From contig NZ_LGHM01000042.1 in NCBI RefSeq assembly GCF_001908185.1, positions 23,879 to 87,878 on the forward strand: 64,000 nucleotides of DNA. The letters are read 5' to 3'. The position numbers were made by a program, and so were the translations under genes. Origin of the DNA: Bradyrhizobium sp. AS23.2. Lineage in GTDB: Bacteria; Pseudomonadota; Alphaproteobacteria; Rhizobiales; Xanthobacteraceae. Each line of letters starts with the position of its first letter. Positions within the stretch are counted from its first letter, which is position 1. Shown in pieces: positions 16,610 to 24,197 of the stretch. Below the pieces are notes generated by a model. The model searched no databases. It saw nothing but the letters and a program-made list of their open reading frames with translations, and was not told the DNA's origin.

Positions 16610-18313
16610 TCACGCCGTTCGCTGAGCCGGATCGGCCTGATCGTGACCGAGAACGCTGTCGAGCGACCGCAGCCATTGGCCGCTATCGGTCTTCTCCGCA
16701 AGCCCCTCGGCGCGCAAGAGGTCGCGGAGCTGCGCATGCGCGCCGACGATGCAGAAGGTGACTTCGCGGGAGGCGAGCTCGTCGTGGAGATCATGCAGCA
16801 TGCGCGCGCCGGCGAGATCGATATAGGGCGACGCCGAGAGGTCGCAGGCCACCAGGCGGATACCCGGCGACCTCCGGAGCGCGATCAGGACGGTTTCCAG
16901 GATCGTTTCGGCATTGATGTAGAGCAGCGAGGCTTCCGGGCGAAAGGCGATGATTCCGACCAGCGGCTCGACATCGTCATGCCGCGCACTGTCCGAATAG
17001 CGGCCGCTGCCGGGCAAACGGCCGAGAAACGCGACGTTCGGCTGCGAGGCCCGCGCCAGCAGCAGGAAGATCGACGCGATCGACGCCAGCAGGACTCCCT
17101 GGAGAATGCCGAGCAGCAGCACGGAGACCAGGGCAATCGCCGCCGCGTAGAAATCGATCCGGCTGACCTGCCACATCCGTAGCAGCGAGCGGACATCGAC
17201 CAGCTTGTAGACGGCGGCAAAGACAATGGCCGCGAGCACCGCCTTGGGCAGATTGGTGAGCAGCCCCGTGAAGAACAGAAGGCACAGCCCGAGTGCCACA
17301 GAGCAGATCACTAGAGACAGCGGCGTGCGCGCACCAGCGCTGTCATTGACGGCCGATTGTGACAGGCCGCCGGCGACGGGATAGCCATGGCCAAGGGCTG
17401 CTGCGAGGTTCGCCGCGCCCAGCCCCAGGAATTCCTGCCGGACGTCGAGCGCATAGCCGTGCTTCGCGGCGAAGCTACGGGCTGCCGAAACACCTTCTAT
17501 ATAGGCCAGCAGAACACAACCGGCGGCGAGCGGAAAGAGGTCGTCGAATTCCAGCAGCCCAAATGTCGGCATCCCCAGCGCCGGCAAGCCCTCCGGTATC
17601 TTCCCGGTAACGGGAACACCGAGCGCCGGAAAGCCGAGCACCGTCGCCACCACTATTGCCAGCGCCACGATGGTGATGCCGACCGGTTTACCCGGTAAAA
17701 GCCGCTCGCCAAGCAAGAGCAACAACAGCGCGACTGCGCCGATGGCCAGCACGAGCGTGTCGATGTGGCCGAGTTGCCCTGTCAGCTTGATGGCACGATC
17801 GAAGAAATTGTGGCCGCCGCCGGCAACGCCGAGCAGGCTCGGCAATTGGCTCATGATGATGGTGAGGCCGGCGCCGGCCTTGAAGCCGACCAGGATGCTG
17901 TCGCTGACGAGACGGACAAGCACGCTTAGCTTGAACAGCCAGGCGATGAAGCAGAGCACCGCCACAGCGAAGGCCGCAAGGCTTGCGATCTGCGCATAAC
18001 GCACCGCGTCGCCGCCGGCGAGCGCCCCTACGGTCGCGGCAATCATCAGGGAGATCGCCGAGGTCGGGCCGATCGCAAGCTGCCGCGACGCTCCGAGCAA
18101 GGCATAGCCGATGCCGCCGAGCATGTAGCCGTAGACGCCGACCTGCGGCGGCAGACCGGCGAGCGCGGCATAGGCGAGCGAGACCGGGATGGCGTAGGCG
18201 GCGAGAGTGACGCCGGCGACGGCGTCAGAGGGAAGCCACTCGCGCCGATAGGCTGCAAGCCAGCCGGCCGGCGGGAAGAAACGTGACCAAGCCGGGCTGG
18301 AGGGCGAGTTCAT
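16610..18313 (-). CDS. SulP family anion permease with STAS domain
   Basis: A 567-residue membrane protein. The start at 18313 overlaps the preceding stop as ATGA. The transport domain begins with DAVAGVTLAAYAIPVSLAYA, carries the SulP signature area ALLGASRQLAIGPTSAISLM, and includes about 12 hydrophobic segments to residue 430. The C-terminal 120 residues form a STAS domain (LLYINAETILETVLIAL, VACDLSASPYIDLAGARML). The family exchanges or co-transports sulfate, bicarbonate or dicarboxylates; the substrate cannot be read from sequence. It is transcribed behind a truncated DUF1275 gene and a FixK box. Confidence 0.9.
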   Translation of the reverse strand: MNSPSSPAWSRFFPPAGWLAAYRREWLPSDAVAGVTLAAYAIPVSLAYAALAGLPPQVGVYGYMLGGIGYALLGASRQLAIGPTSAISLMIAATVGALAGGDAVRYAQIASLAAFAVAVLCFIAWLFKLSVLVRLVSDSILVGFKAGAGLTIIMSQLPSLLGVAGGGHNFFDRAIKLTGQLGHIDTLVLAIGAVALLLLLLGERLLPGKPVGITIVALAIVVATVLGFPALGVPVTGKIPEGLPALGMPTFGLLEFDDLFPLAAGCVLLAYIEGVSAARSFAAKHGYALDVRQEFLGLGAANLAAALGHGYPVAGGLSQSAVNDSAGARTPLSLVICSVALGLCLLFFTGLLTNLPKAVLAAIVFAAVYKLVDVRSLLRMWQVSRIDFYAAAIALVSVLLLGILQGVLLASIASIFLLLARASQPNVAFLGRLPGSGRYSDSARHDDVEPLVGIIAFRPEASLLYINAETILETVLIALRRSPGIRLVACDLSASPYIDLAGARMLHDLHDELASREVTFCIVGAHAQLRDLLRAEGLAEKTDSGQWLRSLDSVLGHDQADPAQRTA

Positions 18314-18600
18314 TGGACCACCTCGCGGTGCGGCGAGGTGGCACGCCACAGCCATGCGGTCACCACGATGCCAAGTGCAAAGGCGACAAGCGGCAGCACG
18401 AAATGAAACGCCTGGGCGCAGTCGCCAGAGGTCGCATAGACCCAGAGCAGGATCAGGTTGGCGGTCTGGGCATTCGTCATTCCGCCGTGGATGATCAAGG
18501 TATAGGCGTCGATATAGCCGCCGGCGAAGGCGAGCAGCAGAACGATCTCGACCGTTTCATCGCGACGGATCAAACCGGCCGCGACGTCCAGAGTACTCAT
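18310..18600 (-). CDS. Truncated DUF1275 (YoaK-like) membrane protein
   Basis: A 96-residue protein with three hydrophobic segments. The first half fits the start of DUF1275 proteins: LLLAFAGGYIDAYTLI and TNAQTANLILLWVYA match their conserved GGxxDA and QTGN-type segments. Full members have about 220-240 residues and six helices, so over half is missing. The stop overlaps the SulP start, so the short form is translationally coupled. It could be a deletion relic or a tolerated half-protein. The start lies 66 bases from the FixK box at 18667. Confidence 0.65.
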   Translation of the reverse strand: MSTLDVAAGLIRRDETVEIVLLLAFAGGYIDAYTLIIHGGMTNAQTANLILLWVYATSGDCAQAFHFVLPLVAFALGIVVTAWLWRATSPHREVVQ

Positions 18601-18666
18601 GTCGCCAATACGGGCTGTTGCAAACTCTTCATCATGTCATAGGCGTCGCCTTGTCCCCGCTGAGGC

Positions 18667-18680
18667 TTGATCTGGATCAA
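18667..18680. promoter_or_regulatory. FNR/FixK box in a divergent promoter
   Basis: TTGATCTGGATCAA is a perfect consensus match, 50 bases before the IalB-like gene on the plus strand and 66 bases before the DUF1275/SulP operon on the minus strand. Confidence 0.78.
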
Positions 18681-18730
18681 GCAATCTCCCCAGGCTGTCA
18701 ATCAAATCGCCACGCTTCGGAGACGCCACC

Positions 18731-19315
18731 ATGCCTCGACCCCTCAGTTCTCTCTCTGGTCTGCTGATCGGCGCAATCATCGTGACCGCGACATATCCCG
18801 GCTTCGCCGCACCAAAGGCCGCGCAGTCCGACAAGCCGGCGAAAGTCGCGACGCGTGGTCAGCGCGAGGCCCAGGACGTCACCTATGGCGATTGGCAAAA
18901 GCTCTGCTTCAAGGCCGCCGCTGCGCCGATGCTGTGCCGAACGTCGATTACCGGCAAATTCCCGACCGGCCAGACAGCCATCCGCGTGGACCTCATCGAA
19001 CGGGAGGGCACCACGACGGCAAGGCTTCAACTCTTCCTGCCGGTCGGCATGTACCTGCAACAGCCAGCCAAGTTGGCCGTCGATCAGGGCAGCCCCGTCC
19101 GCATCCCCTATAGCTGGTGCCTGGCCAATGCCTGCATCGCGGCCGACGTCGCGCCCGCGGCGATCGTGAAGGAGATGGATTCGGGAAAGACGCTGGCGCT
19201 CGAGCTCGTCGATTCAAATCTTCTGGCGCTGACGACATCGGTGCCGCTGGCGCAGTTCGCATCGGTTCACAAGGGCGCTCCGGCCAAGACCCTAGAGCAA
19301 TACGTTGACGAATGA
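18731..19315 (+). CDS. Invasion-associated locus B (IalB) family protein
   Basis: A 194-residue exported protein. The signal peptide runs through GLLIGAIIVTATYPGFAAP. The mature domain has the usual IalB layout: an N-terminal YGDWQKLCF, a cysteine in APMLCRTSI, the RVDLIEREGTTTARLQLFLP strand region, and the paired cysteines in SWCLANACIAADV. Family members are periplasmic and act in envelope integrity or host interaction; the exact role is not settled. A FixK box lies 50 bases upstream. Confidence 0.85.
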   Translation: MPRPLSSLSGLLIGAIIVTATYPGFAAPKAAQSDKPAKVATRGQREAQDVTYGDWQKLCFKAAAAPMLCRTSITGKFPTGQTAIRVDLIEREGTTTARLQLFLPVGMYLQQPAKLAVDQGSPVRIPYSWCLANACIAADVAPAAIVKEMDSGKTLALELVDSNLLALTTSVPLAQFASVHKGAPAKTLEQYVDE

Positions 19316-19324
19316 GCCGTGGCC

Positions 19325-19804
19325 CTACCCGGCGGACGCGCTCGTGACCGACTCGATGAGGGACTGAGCCGAGAACGGCTTCGTCAGGTAAGCAACGCAG
19401 CCTGATGCGATCGCGGCGGCGCGGTTCGCCGCACTATCGTTGCCCGTGATGTAGATCACCGGCACGGTGACACCCTCCTCCGCCAGCTTCCGGCGCAAAT
19501 CGATGCCGGATTCTCCGTCGAGATTGATGTCGAGGACGATACAGCTCGCCTTGTCGAATCCGCCGTGATCGAGCAAGGCGCTCGCAGAATCGAACAGCGT
19601 TACGACGAAACCGTGCTCGCGGAGTAATCTATACATGCTCGTCCGGATGGACGGATCGTCATCGACGACGAAGACGGACGGGCGCGTCGGCAAGGTGAAG
19701 GCCTTTCGGGACGGGACCAACTGCGACAGTGCAGTAGCCGTATTTGGTACGCGCGATTTGCCCTCCTTGTGTAAGGCAAAACGCCACATCCTCAGCACAT
19801 GCAT
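19325..19804 (-). CDS. Single-domain response regulator
   Basis: A receiver-only protein of about 159 residues. The domain runs from SVFVVDDDPSIRTSMYRLLR through the phosphorylation site CIVLDINLDG to YITGNDSA and the conserved lysine in YLTKPF. There is no output domain. The start is uncertain: ATGs at 19804 and 19789 lack ribosome sites, and the domain itself begins about 45 residues later. It lies downstream of the FixJ-type regulator on the same strand. It may act as a phosphate sink or deliver phosphate to a partner. The motif TGTCCCAAGG lies 33 bases upstream. Confidence 0.82.
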   Translation of the reverse strand: MHVLRMWRFALHKEGKSRVPNTATALSQLVPSRKAFTLPTRPSVFVVDDDPSIRTSMYRLLREHGFVVTLFDSASALLDHGGFDKASCIVLDINLDGESGIDLRRKLAEEGVTVPVIYITGNDSAANRAAAIASGCVAYLTKPFSAQSLIESVTSASAG

Positions 19805-19837
19805 GGCAGCACCGCACCAACGAGTTGCATATTGTTC

Positions 19838-19847
19838 CTTGGGACAG
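19838..19847 (-). promoter_or_regulatory. TGTCCCAAGG motif before the receiver protein
   Basis: The 10-base string TGTCCCAAGG (minus strand) recurs at 20687-20696 in front of the FixJ-type regulator, within a tandem repeat. In both places it precedes a minus-strand response regulator gene. A shared binding site is inferred. Confidence 0.35.
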
Positions 19848-19885
19848 TCACACAGCGGGAACCGCGCCGTGTGATGGCTGAGCAA

Positions 19886-20509
19886 TTAATGGCCGTTCGT
19901 ATCGAGCATTCCGAGGCGCTCCGCGATCGAAACGAGTTCGGCAAGCGAATGGACCTGCATCTTTTCTATGACCTGGTGGCGGTGCGCCTTCACGGTGCGC
20001 TCGGTCGTTCCAAGTTCATGCGCAATCTGTTTGTTGATCTTGCCGCGCACGATGAGGTCGAACACCTGCCGCTCACGGTGCGTCAGCGTGGCAAGGTGGG
20101 TGCGAAACGTCTCGAGCCTGCCGCGTTGCGCGCGCGTGGCGTTCTGGTGCACCATCGCACGCTCAATCGCGTCGAGCAGAAGCTCCGAGGATACCGGCTT
20201 GGTCAGGAAATCTTCCGCACCGGCCTTGATCGCCCGAACCGTGGTCGGCGTATCGGCGTGCCCGGTAAGAAATATGATCGGGAGCGTCGAGCCCTGCTCG
20301 ATCAGTCGGCTCTGCAAATCCGGACCGCTCAGACCCGGAATCCGGACGTCGAGCAATATGCATCCTGGCTGATCGTCATCCGGCGAGGCATCCAGCAGGT
20401 CGTGCGCCGAGGCATAGGTCGCGACCTGGTAGCCGGCGAGTTTCAACCGGCGCTCAATCGCCGTCCGGAAAGACATATCGTCGTCGACCACGTGAATCAG
20501 TCCGCGCAC
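19886..20509 (-). CDS. FixJ/NarL-type response regulator
   Basis: A 207-residue regulator starting at GTG, with GGGGTGA upstream. The receiver domain has the acidic pair VVDDDMSFR, phosphorylation site LLDVRIPG, and FLTGHAD and DFLTKPV. The LuxR-type helix-turn-helix is TLTHRERQVFDLIVRGKIN followed by QIAHELGTTERTVKAHR, close to FixJ/NodW/TodT. FixJ-type proteins activate fixK genes in rhizobia, and a FixK-type gene lies divergently 309 bases away, so a FixJ-to-FixK link is plausible but not shown. No FixL-like PAS kinase is adjacent. Confidence 0.9.
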   Translation of the reverse strand: MRGLIHVVDDDMSFRTAIERRLKLAGYQVATYASAHDLLDASPDDDQPGCILLDVRIPGLSGPDLQSRLIEQGSTLPIIFLTGHADTPTTVRAIKAGAEDFLTKPVSSELLLDAIERAMVHQNATRAQRGRLETFRTHLATLTHRERQVFDLIVRGKINKQIAHELGTTERTVKAHRHQVIEKMQVHSLAELVSIAERLGMLDTNGH

Positions 20510-20667
20510 TCTTCACCCCTTGTCAGAGTTATCGCGAAGACATGAAGTTCCCCAATCTCGGGGCATGTCGTCAAGTCGTTCAAAGATTAAAAACACCCGG
20601 CTTCCCATCGGGATGAAATTCCAACAACCGCACTCCCTTTCTCATCCTGCGCAACAAGCGCCCCCGG

Positions 20668-20701
20668 TGTCCCTTGGTACAATGGACCTTGGGACAATGG
20701 A
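20668..20701. repeat. Tandem 15-bp repeat in the divergent regulator promoter
   Basis: CCTTGGTACAATGGA (20672-20686) is followed directly by CCTTGGGACAATGGA (20687-20701), with one difference. TGTCCC (20668) and GGGACA (20691) also form an inverted pair. The intergenic span 20510-20818 separates the FixJ-type and FixK-type genes and holds no further gene. Confidence 0.6.
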
Positions 20702-20818
20702 TTGAAATACCGCCTTGGTCAAAAATAACCTTTGGCGGGAGTGGGATAGCGCGCGCATCTCCTGCTATGAGATATCTGACCTGACGGACCAATTCGGCGA
20801 TGAGCTGAGGAGTTGGCC

Positions 20819-21502
20819 ATGTTCGTTCGCATCGCTACGGATTCTGCACTGCGTCCCAATTCCCTGCGTGACCTCGGCATGACCAGCGCTTCAAATGCGC
20901 TCGTCAGTTTAAGCGAATTTTCCTACAAGAAGGGTACCGAGATTTATGGCGAGAAAGAGCCCGCCGAATATGTCTACCAGGTCAAGTCTGGTGCAGTGCG
21001 AAGCTACAAGCTGCTCTCGGATGGCCGCAGGCAGATCGGCGCATTTCACCTCATCGGCGACATCTTCGGGCTGGAGAACGGCAGCGAGCACCGCTTCACG
21101 ACCGAGGCAATCGTCGACACCACGGTGCGCCTGGTCAGGCGACAAAGCCTCGAAACGGTGGCTCAAAGCGATGCCATGGTGGCCAGAAACTTGCTGAGCA
21201 TGACCACGAACAACCTCCAGCACGCGGAGGATCACATGCTGCTGCTCGGCCGGAAGACCTCGCTGGAGAGGGTCGCAGCGTTCCTGCTGGAGATGGACAA
21301 GCGATTGACGGCGTCCGGCGTCATGGCGCTGCCGATGTCGCGGCGCGATATCGCCGACTATCTCGGCCTGACGCTGGAAACAGTGTCCCGCGCCCTGTCG
21401 CGCCTGCATGAACTCAGGGTCCTCGGCTTCATCGGGAACACCCAGCGGCAGATCGTGCTCCTCGACCGGCACCAGCTCGCAAGCCTCGATCTGCAATCCT
21501 AA
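20819..21502 (+). CDS. fixK: Crp/Fnr-family regulator, FixK type
   Basis: A 227-residue regulator. The ATG at 20819 follows GAGGAG at good spacing; an upstream TTG is less likely. The cyclic-nucleotide-like beta domain (KKGTEIYGEKEPAEYVYQVK, FHLIGDIFGLENGSEH) is followed by the dimer helix and a helix-turn-helix (MSRRDIADYLGLTLETVSRA). The R-E-T-V-S-R-type recognition helix suits TTGAT half sites. No N-terminal cysteine cluster is present, so it is not an oxygen-sensing FNR; FixK and AadR are the closest types. The six FixK-type boxes in this window make it the natural candidate regulator. No box precedes its own start. Confidence 0.88.
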   Translation: MFVRIATDSALRPNSLRDLGMTSASNALVSLSEFSYKKGTEIYGEKEPAEYVYQVKSGAVRSYKLLSDGRRQIGAFHLIGDIFGLENGSEHRFTTEAIVDTTVRLVRRQSLETVAQSDAMVARNLLSMTTNNLQHAEDHMLLLGRKTSLERVAAFLLEMDKRLTASGVMALPMSRRDIADYLGLTLETVSRALSRLHELRVLGFIGNTQRQIVLLDRHQLASLDLQS

Positions 21503-21517
21503 TCCGATCCCACGCCA

Positions 21518-22204
21518 TTAAACAGCGCGCGATACACCATCCAGAATGGATCGCGCGACCTCGGATGCTCCGGTAATGATGATCTGGACGCCGATGCAGA
21601 GCAGCAGGAATGCTGACAGTTTTGTCACCACGCTGGTGCCCTCCTCCCCGAACAGGCGGGCCATCGCGCTCGATTTCCGATAGGCGTGGTAGATCGCCGC
21701 GGTCACGGCAAGCGCGACAAGAAGCGAGACGACCGACGATTCGAACATCGCGTCCAGGCTGTCCGAGCGTCTTATTCCGATCGCGATAGCGGTCGCGATC
21801 GTTCCCGGCCCCGTCGTGAGCGGAATTGCCAAAGGGAAGAATGCCATACGTTTTATTGTCGCTGGGTCGGCCGGCAACGCTGCATGGTTCTCCGGCGCAT
21901 GTACCGGCGCATGAAGCATTGACCAGCCCGTTGCCGCGACCACGAGGCCGCCGGCAATCCGGAGTGCCGGAATGGTTACGCCGAAGAAGTTCAGGATCTG
22001 ACTGCCGAGGAAAAGAGACACCAGGATAACCGCGAAGGCATATCCGGAAACCCGTAAAGCCAGGCCTGCACGCTCTTCCTCGGAGAGGCCTCTCGTCCTG
22101 TCGAGGAAAATGAACGCCAACCCGTAAGGATTGATGATCGCGAACAGCGCGCCGAAGCCGAACAGAAAATCGGCGACCCACCGGGACGTCACGAATTCAG
22201 GCAT
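21518..22204 (-). CDS. MarC family membrane protein
   Basis: A 228-residue protein with six membrane helices. The start at 22204 has AGGAG four to five bases upstream. Family features are ALFAIINPYGLAFIFL at the start of the first repeat and FPLAIPLTTGPGTIATAIA in the second half. Despite the name, the family has no proven role in drug resistance. It converges with the FixK-type gene with only 15 bases between stops. Confidence 0.88.
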   Translation of the reverse strand: MPEFVTSRWVADFLFGFGALFAIINPYGLAFIFLDRTRGLSEEERAGLALRVSGYAFAVILVSLFLGSQILNFFGVTIPALRIAGGLVVAATGWSMLHAPVHAPENHAALPADPATIKRMAFFPLAIPLTTGPGTIATAIAIGIRRSDSLDAMFESSVVSLLVALAVTAAIYHAYRKSSAMARLFGEEGTSVVTKLSAFLLLCIGVQIIITGASEVARSILDGVSRAV

Positions 22205-22275
22205 TTGGCTCCTGCGGCGCAGCATGGCACACACTGCACATCACACTGTCTCCATCGGATGCTAGCCTTCGATCC

Positions 22276-22365
22276 ATGTCGAATGAGATCGCGTTTCGTA
22301 TCGCAGTGATCATGTTTGGGATGCTGCCGGTAGCGTTCACGGCGATGGCCCTTTTCCTGGGATGA
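22276..22365 (+). CDS. Possible 29-residue single-pass membrane protein
   Basis: The frame MSNEIAFRIAVIMFGMLPVA continues with FTAMALFLG and stops. It would be one membrane helix. There is no clear ribosome site, and its last 29 bases overlap the 3' end of the channel gene on the other strand. Small hydrophobic proteins of this form are common, but chance cannot be excluded. Confidence 0.28.
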   Translation: MSNEIAFRIAVIMFGMLPVAFTAMALFLG

Positions 22366-22834
22366 ACTCGCTTTCTCTGCTCAGGTCTGGCGCGTCGGTC
22401 AGACCGAGATAATCGAGCGTCTTGCGCAGAACCTCGAACAGGATCGCGGCCGACCAGCCGAACAGCAGGACGCCGTTCATGGCGGTCATAGGACCGATAA
22501 GCCGCCATGCGGGGACCGGTGTGATATCGCCATAGCCCAGCGTGGTGTAGTTGACGAAGGCGAAATAGAGCAGATCGCTGTCGGGCGCTGCGGTAACCTG
22601 GACGATGTCGTACGTCCAGGCCCACACCGCGGTCTCCAGCGTATGCGCGACCATCAGCACCGCGGCCGTCGCCATCATCACCCCCATCAAGTGCAATCTT
22701 GGGCGCTCCGTCTTTCGAAGCCCGGCGCTGCGGGCGATCCAGATGGCGACGATCGTCACCAGCGCGTGGATGCCGATATTGATCACGCTGACCAGCGCGC
22801 CGACAAGAAATTGAAGCAGCATAAGGATCGACAA
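22337..22834 (-). CDS. Two-helix potassium-type ion channel
   Basis: A 165-residue membrane protein. The pore region FVNYTTLGYGDITPVP contains the K+ selectivity filter TLGYGD. Helices flank it (about residues 5-33, 50-70 and 108-130). There is no regulatory RCK or cyclic-nucleotide domain; a short polar tail follows. It should form a tetrameric cation channel in the inner membrane. It lies 26 bases downstream of the acetate-kinase-like gene and may be co-transcribed with it. Confidence 0.88.
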   Translation of the reverse strand: MSILMLLQFLVGALVSVINIGIHALVTIVAIWIARSAGLRKTERPRLHLMGVMMATAAVLMVAHTLETAVWAWTYDIVQVTAAPDSDLLYFAFVNYTTLGYGDITPVPAWRLIGPMTAMNGVLLFGWSAAILFEVLRKTLDYLGLTDAPDLSRESEFIPGKGPSP

Positions 22835-22860
22835 GCCTCTTTCTGCCTTTTCGGATCTAC

Positions 22861-24000
22861 TTATTGTGACGAAGGCCGGTTCAACAACAGCGCCAAGGTG
22901 TGCCGCGCGATCGCCAATTCATCGTCGGACGGGAGCACGTAGATGGGAATGCGACTCTCACGGCGAGAGATCACCCGTGCGTGTTGCACATTCGCGCTCT
23001 CATCCAATACCGCACCGAGCCAGCCCAGCCTCTCGGCGATACACGCGCGGATAGTGGCCGAGCTTTCGCCTATCGCTCCGGTAAACACGAAAGCATCGAG
23101 TCCTTCGAGCGCCGCGGCAAGCAGGCCGGCGTTGAGACCGGCCCGATAGGCCAGCCGCTCGACAGCCCCGCTTGCCAGAAACGCACCGCTCGCATCCGGT
23201 TCAGGTGCGTCTGCATAGGCGTCGGAGAGTCCGCTTCGCATCTCGCTCCCGGACGTCAGGAAGACCGCGGTACCGGGATCGATCTCGTCCGACATCGGCG
23301 CGCCAAACGCATAGAATGCGCTTGTGCTCTCGACGCTGCGACCGTCCCTCAGCGCACACATCGAACTGCTGTTGTCGAGGCGCGCAATAATCACACGGCC
23401 TTTCGCGACCTCAGGCGCGACAAGTGACAGCGTTCGCGCAATCGACTCGTAGGACAGGCCGTGAAATCCCCAGCGCGCAATGCTTTCGCCACCGGGCCGA
23501 TGCGGATTGGCCCTCCCCTCGCTCACCGCCGGCCTGGCCAGATGAAACGCGGTATCGAAGCAGGCAACCTGCGGCAATGCAGGATAATTGGCCAGTATCG
23601 TGCGGATTGGCACGAGATTGTGCGGCTGACGCTGCGGCGCGAATGCAATCATCCGCTCCAGATCTGCCATCACTGCGTCGTCGACTATGACCGGCCGGAC
23701 GTAGTCCGTCCCTCCCTGCACGACGCGATGTCCTACCGCCAGCGGGCGTATCCCCAACTCGTCCCGCAACCACGTATCGACCACCGCGAACGCCGCCGGC
23801 ACATCTCCGACGTCGTCATTGCGGTAGGCCCGGTGCGCCAATGGATCCCCATTTGCCCCGCTCGCCTTGAGGCGCGGGAAAGAGCCGAGGCCATCGAGCC
23901 GTCCCTTGATTTGCCGCTCGAGCCTCCCCTCTCCCTGCACAGCGAAAAGCTGGAAGTTCACTCCCCCCGCGTTCGCATCTATAGCAAGGATCGAATCCAT
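22861..24000 (-). CDS. Acetate kinase homologue with altered active site
   Basis: A 379-residue member of the acetate kinase family by overall alignment: FDTAFH, RWGFHGLSYESIA, VGHRVVQGG and the C-terminal SDDELAIARHT are in place. Several catalytic motifs are changed. The phosphate-binding HLGNG segment reads RLDNS, MGTR (with the catalytic arginine) reads MSDE, the N-terminal NAGSSS reads NAGGVN, and AGIGENS reads GAIGESS. The fold is probably kept while normal acetate/ATP phosphotransfer is doubtful. Possible roles are a new substrate or a regulatory pseudoenzyme. A FixK-like box lies 150 bases upstream, and no phosphotransacetylase or phosphoketolase is adjacent. Confidence 0.82.
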   Translation of the reverse strand: MDSILAIDANAGGVNFQLFAVQGEGRLERQIKGRLDGLGSFPRLKASGANGDPLAHRAYRNDDVGDVPAAFAVVDTWLRDELGIRPLAVGHRVVQGGTDYVRPVIVDDAVMADLERMIAFAPQRQPHNLVPIRTILANYPALPQVACFDTAFHLARPAVSEGRANPHRPGGESIARWGFHGLSYESIARTLSLVAPEVAKGRVIIARLDNSSSMCALRDGRSVESTSAFYAFGAPMSDEIDPGTAVFLTSGSEMRSGLSDAYADAPEPDASGAFLASGAVERLAYRAGLNAGLLAAALEGLDAFVFTGAIGESSATIRACIAERLGWLGAVLDESANVQHARVISRRESRIPIYVLPSDDELAIARHTLALLLNRPSSQ

Positions 24001-24150
24001 GGCAGTCAGTCGACGATCTCAGGAGCTGGCATGGCAGCCCCCGGCGTGCGCCAGCATGTGCAGCTATCTCGCGACGCTTGGTTGGCCATCGACATGTCCG
24101 TGGGTCTCAGCTCGCCTTTGCGTACTCAAGGCGCACGGCAATGCAGAGGA

Positions 24151-24164
24151 TTGACTTAGGTCAA
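24151..24164. promoter_or_regulatory. FNR/FixK-like box upstream of the acetate kinase homologue
   Basis: TTGACTTAGGTCAA is a perfect palindrome of the TTGAC-N4-GTCAA variant. It is 150 bases from the start, farther than the other boxes, so a long leader would be needed. Confidence 0.5.
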
Positions 24165-24197
24165 AGGTCCGGCGCGGGTGGAGCCCACCGGCAACTG

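Noticed and set aside
20813..20818. TTG as the start of the FixK-type gene
   Set aside because: The ATG six bases later has better spacing from GAGGAG and gives the normal length.
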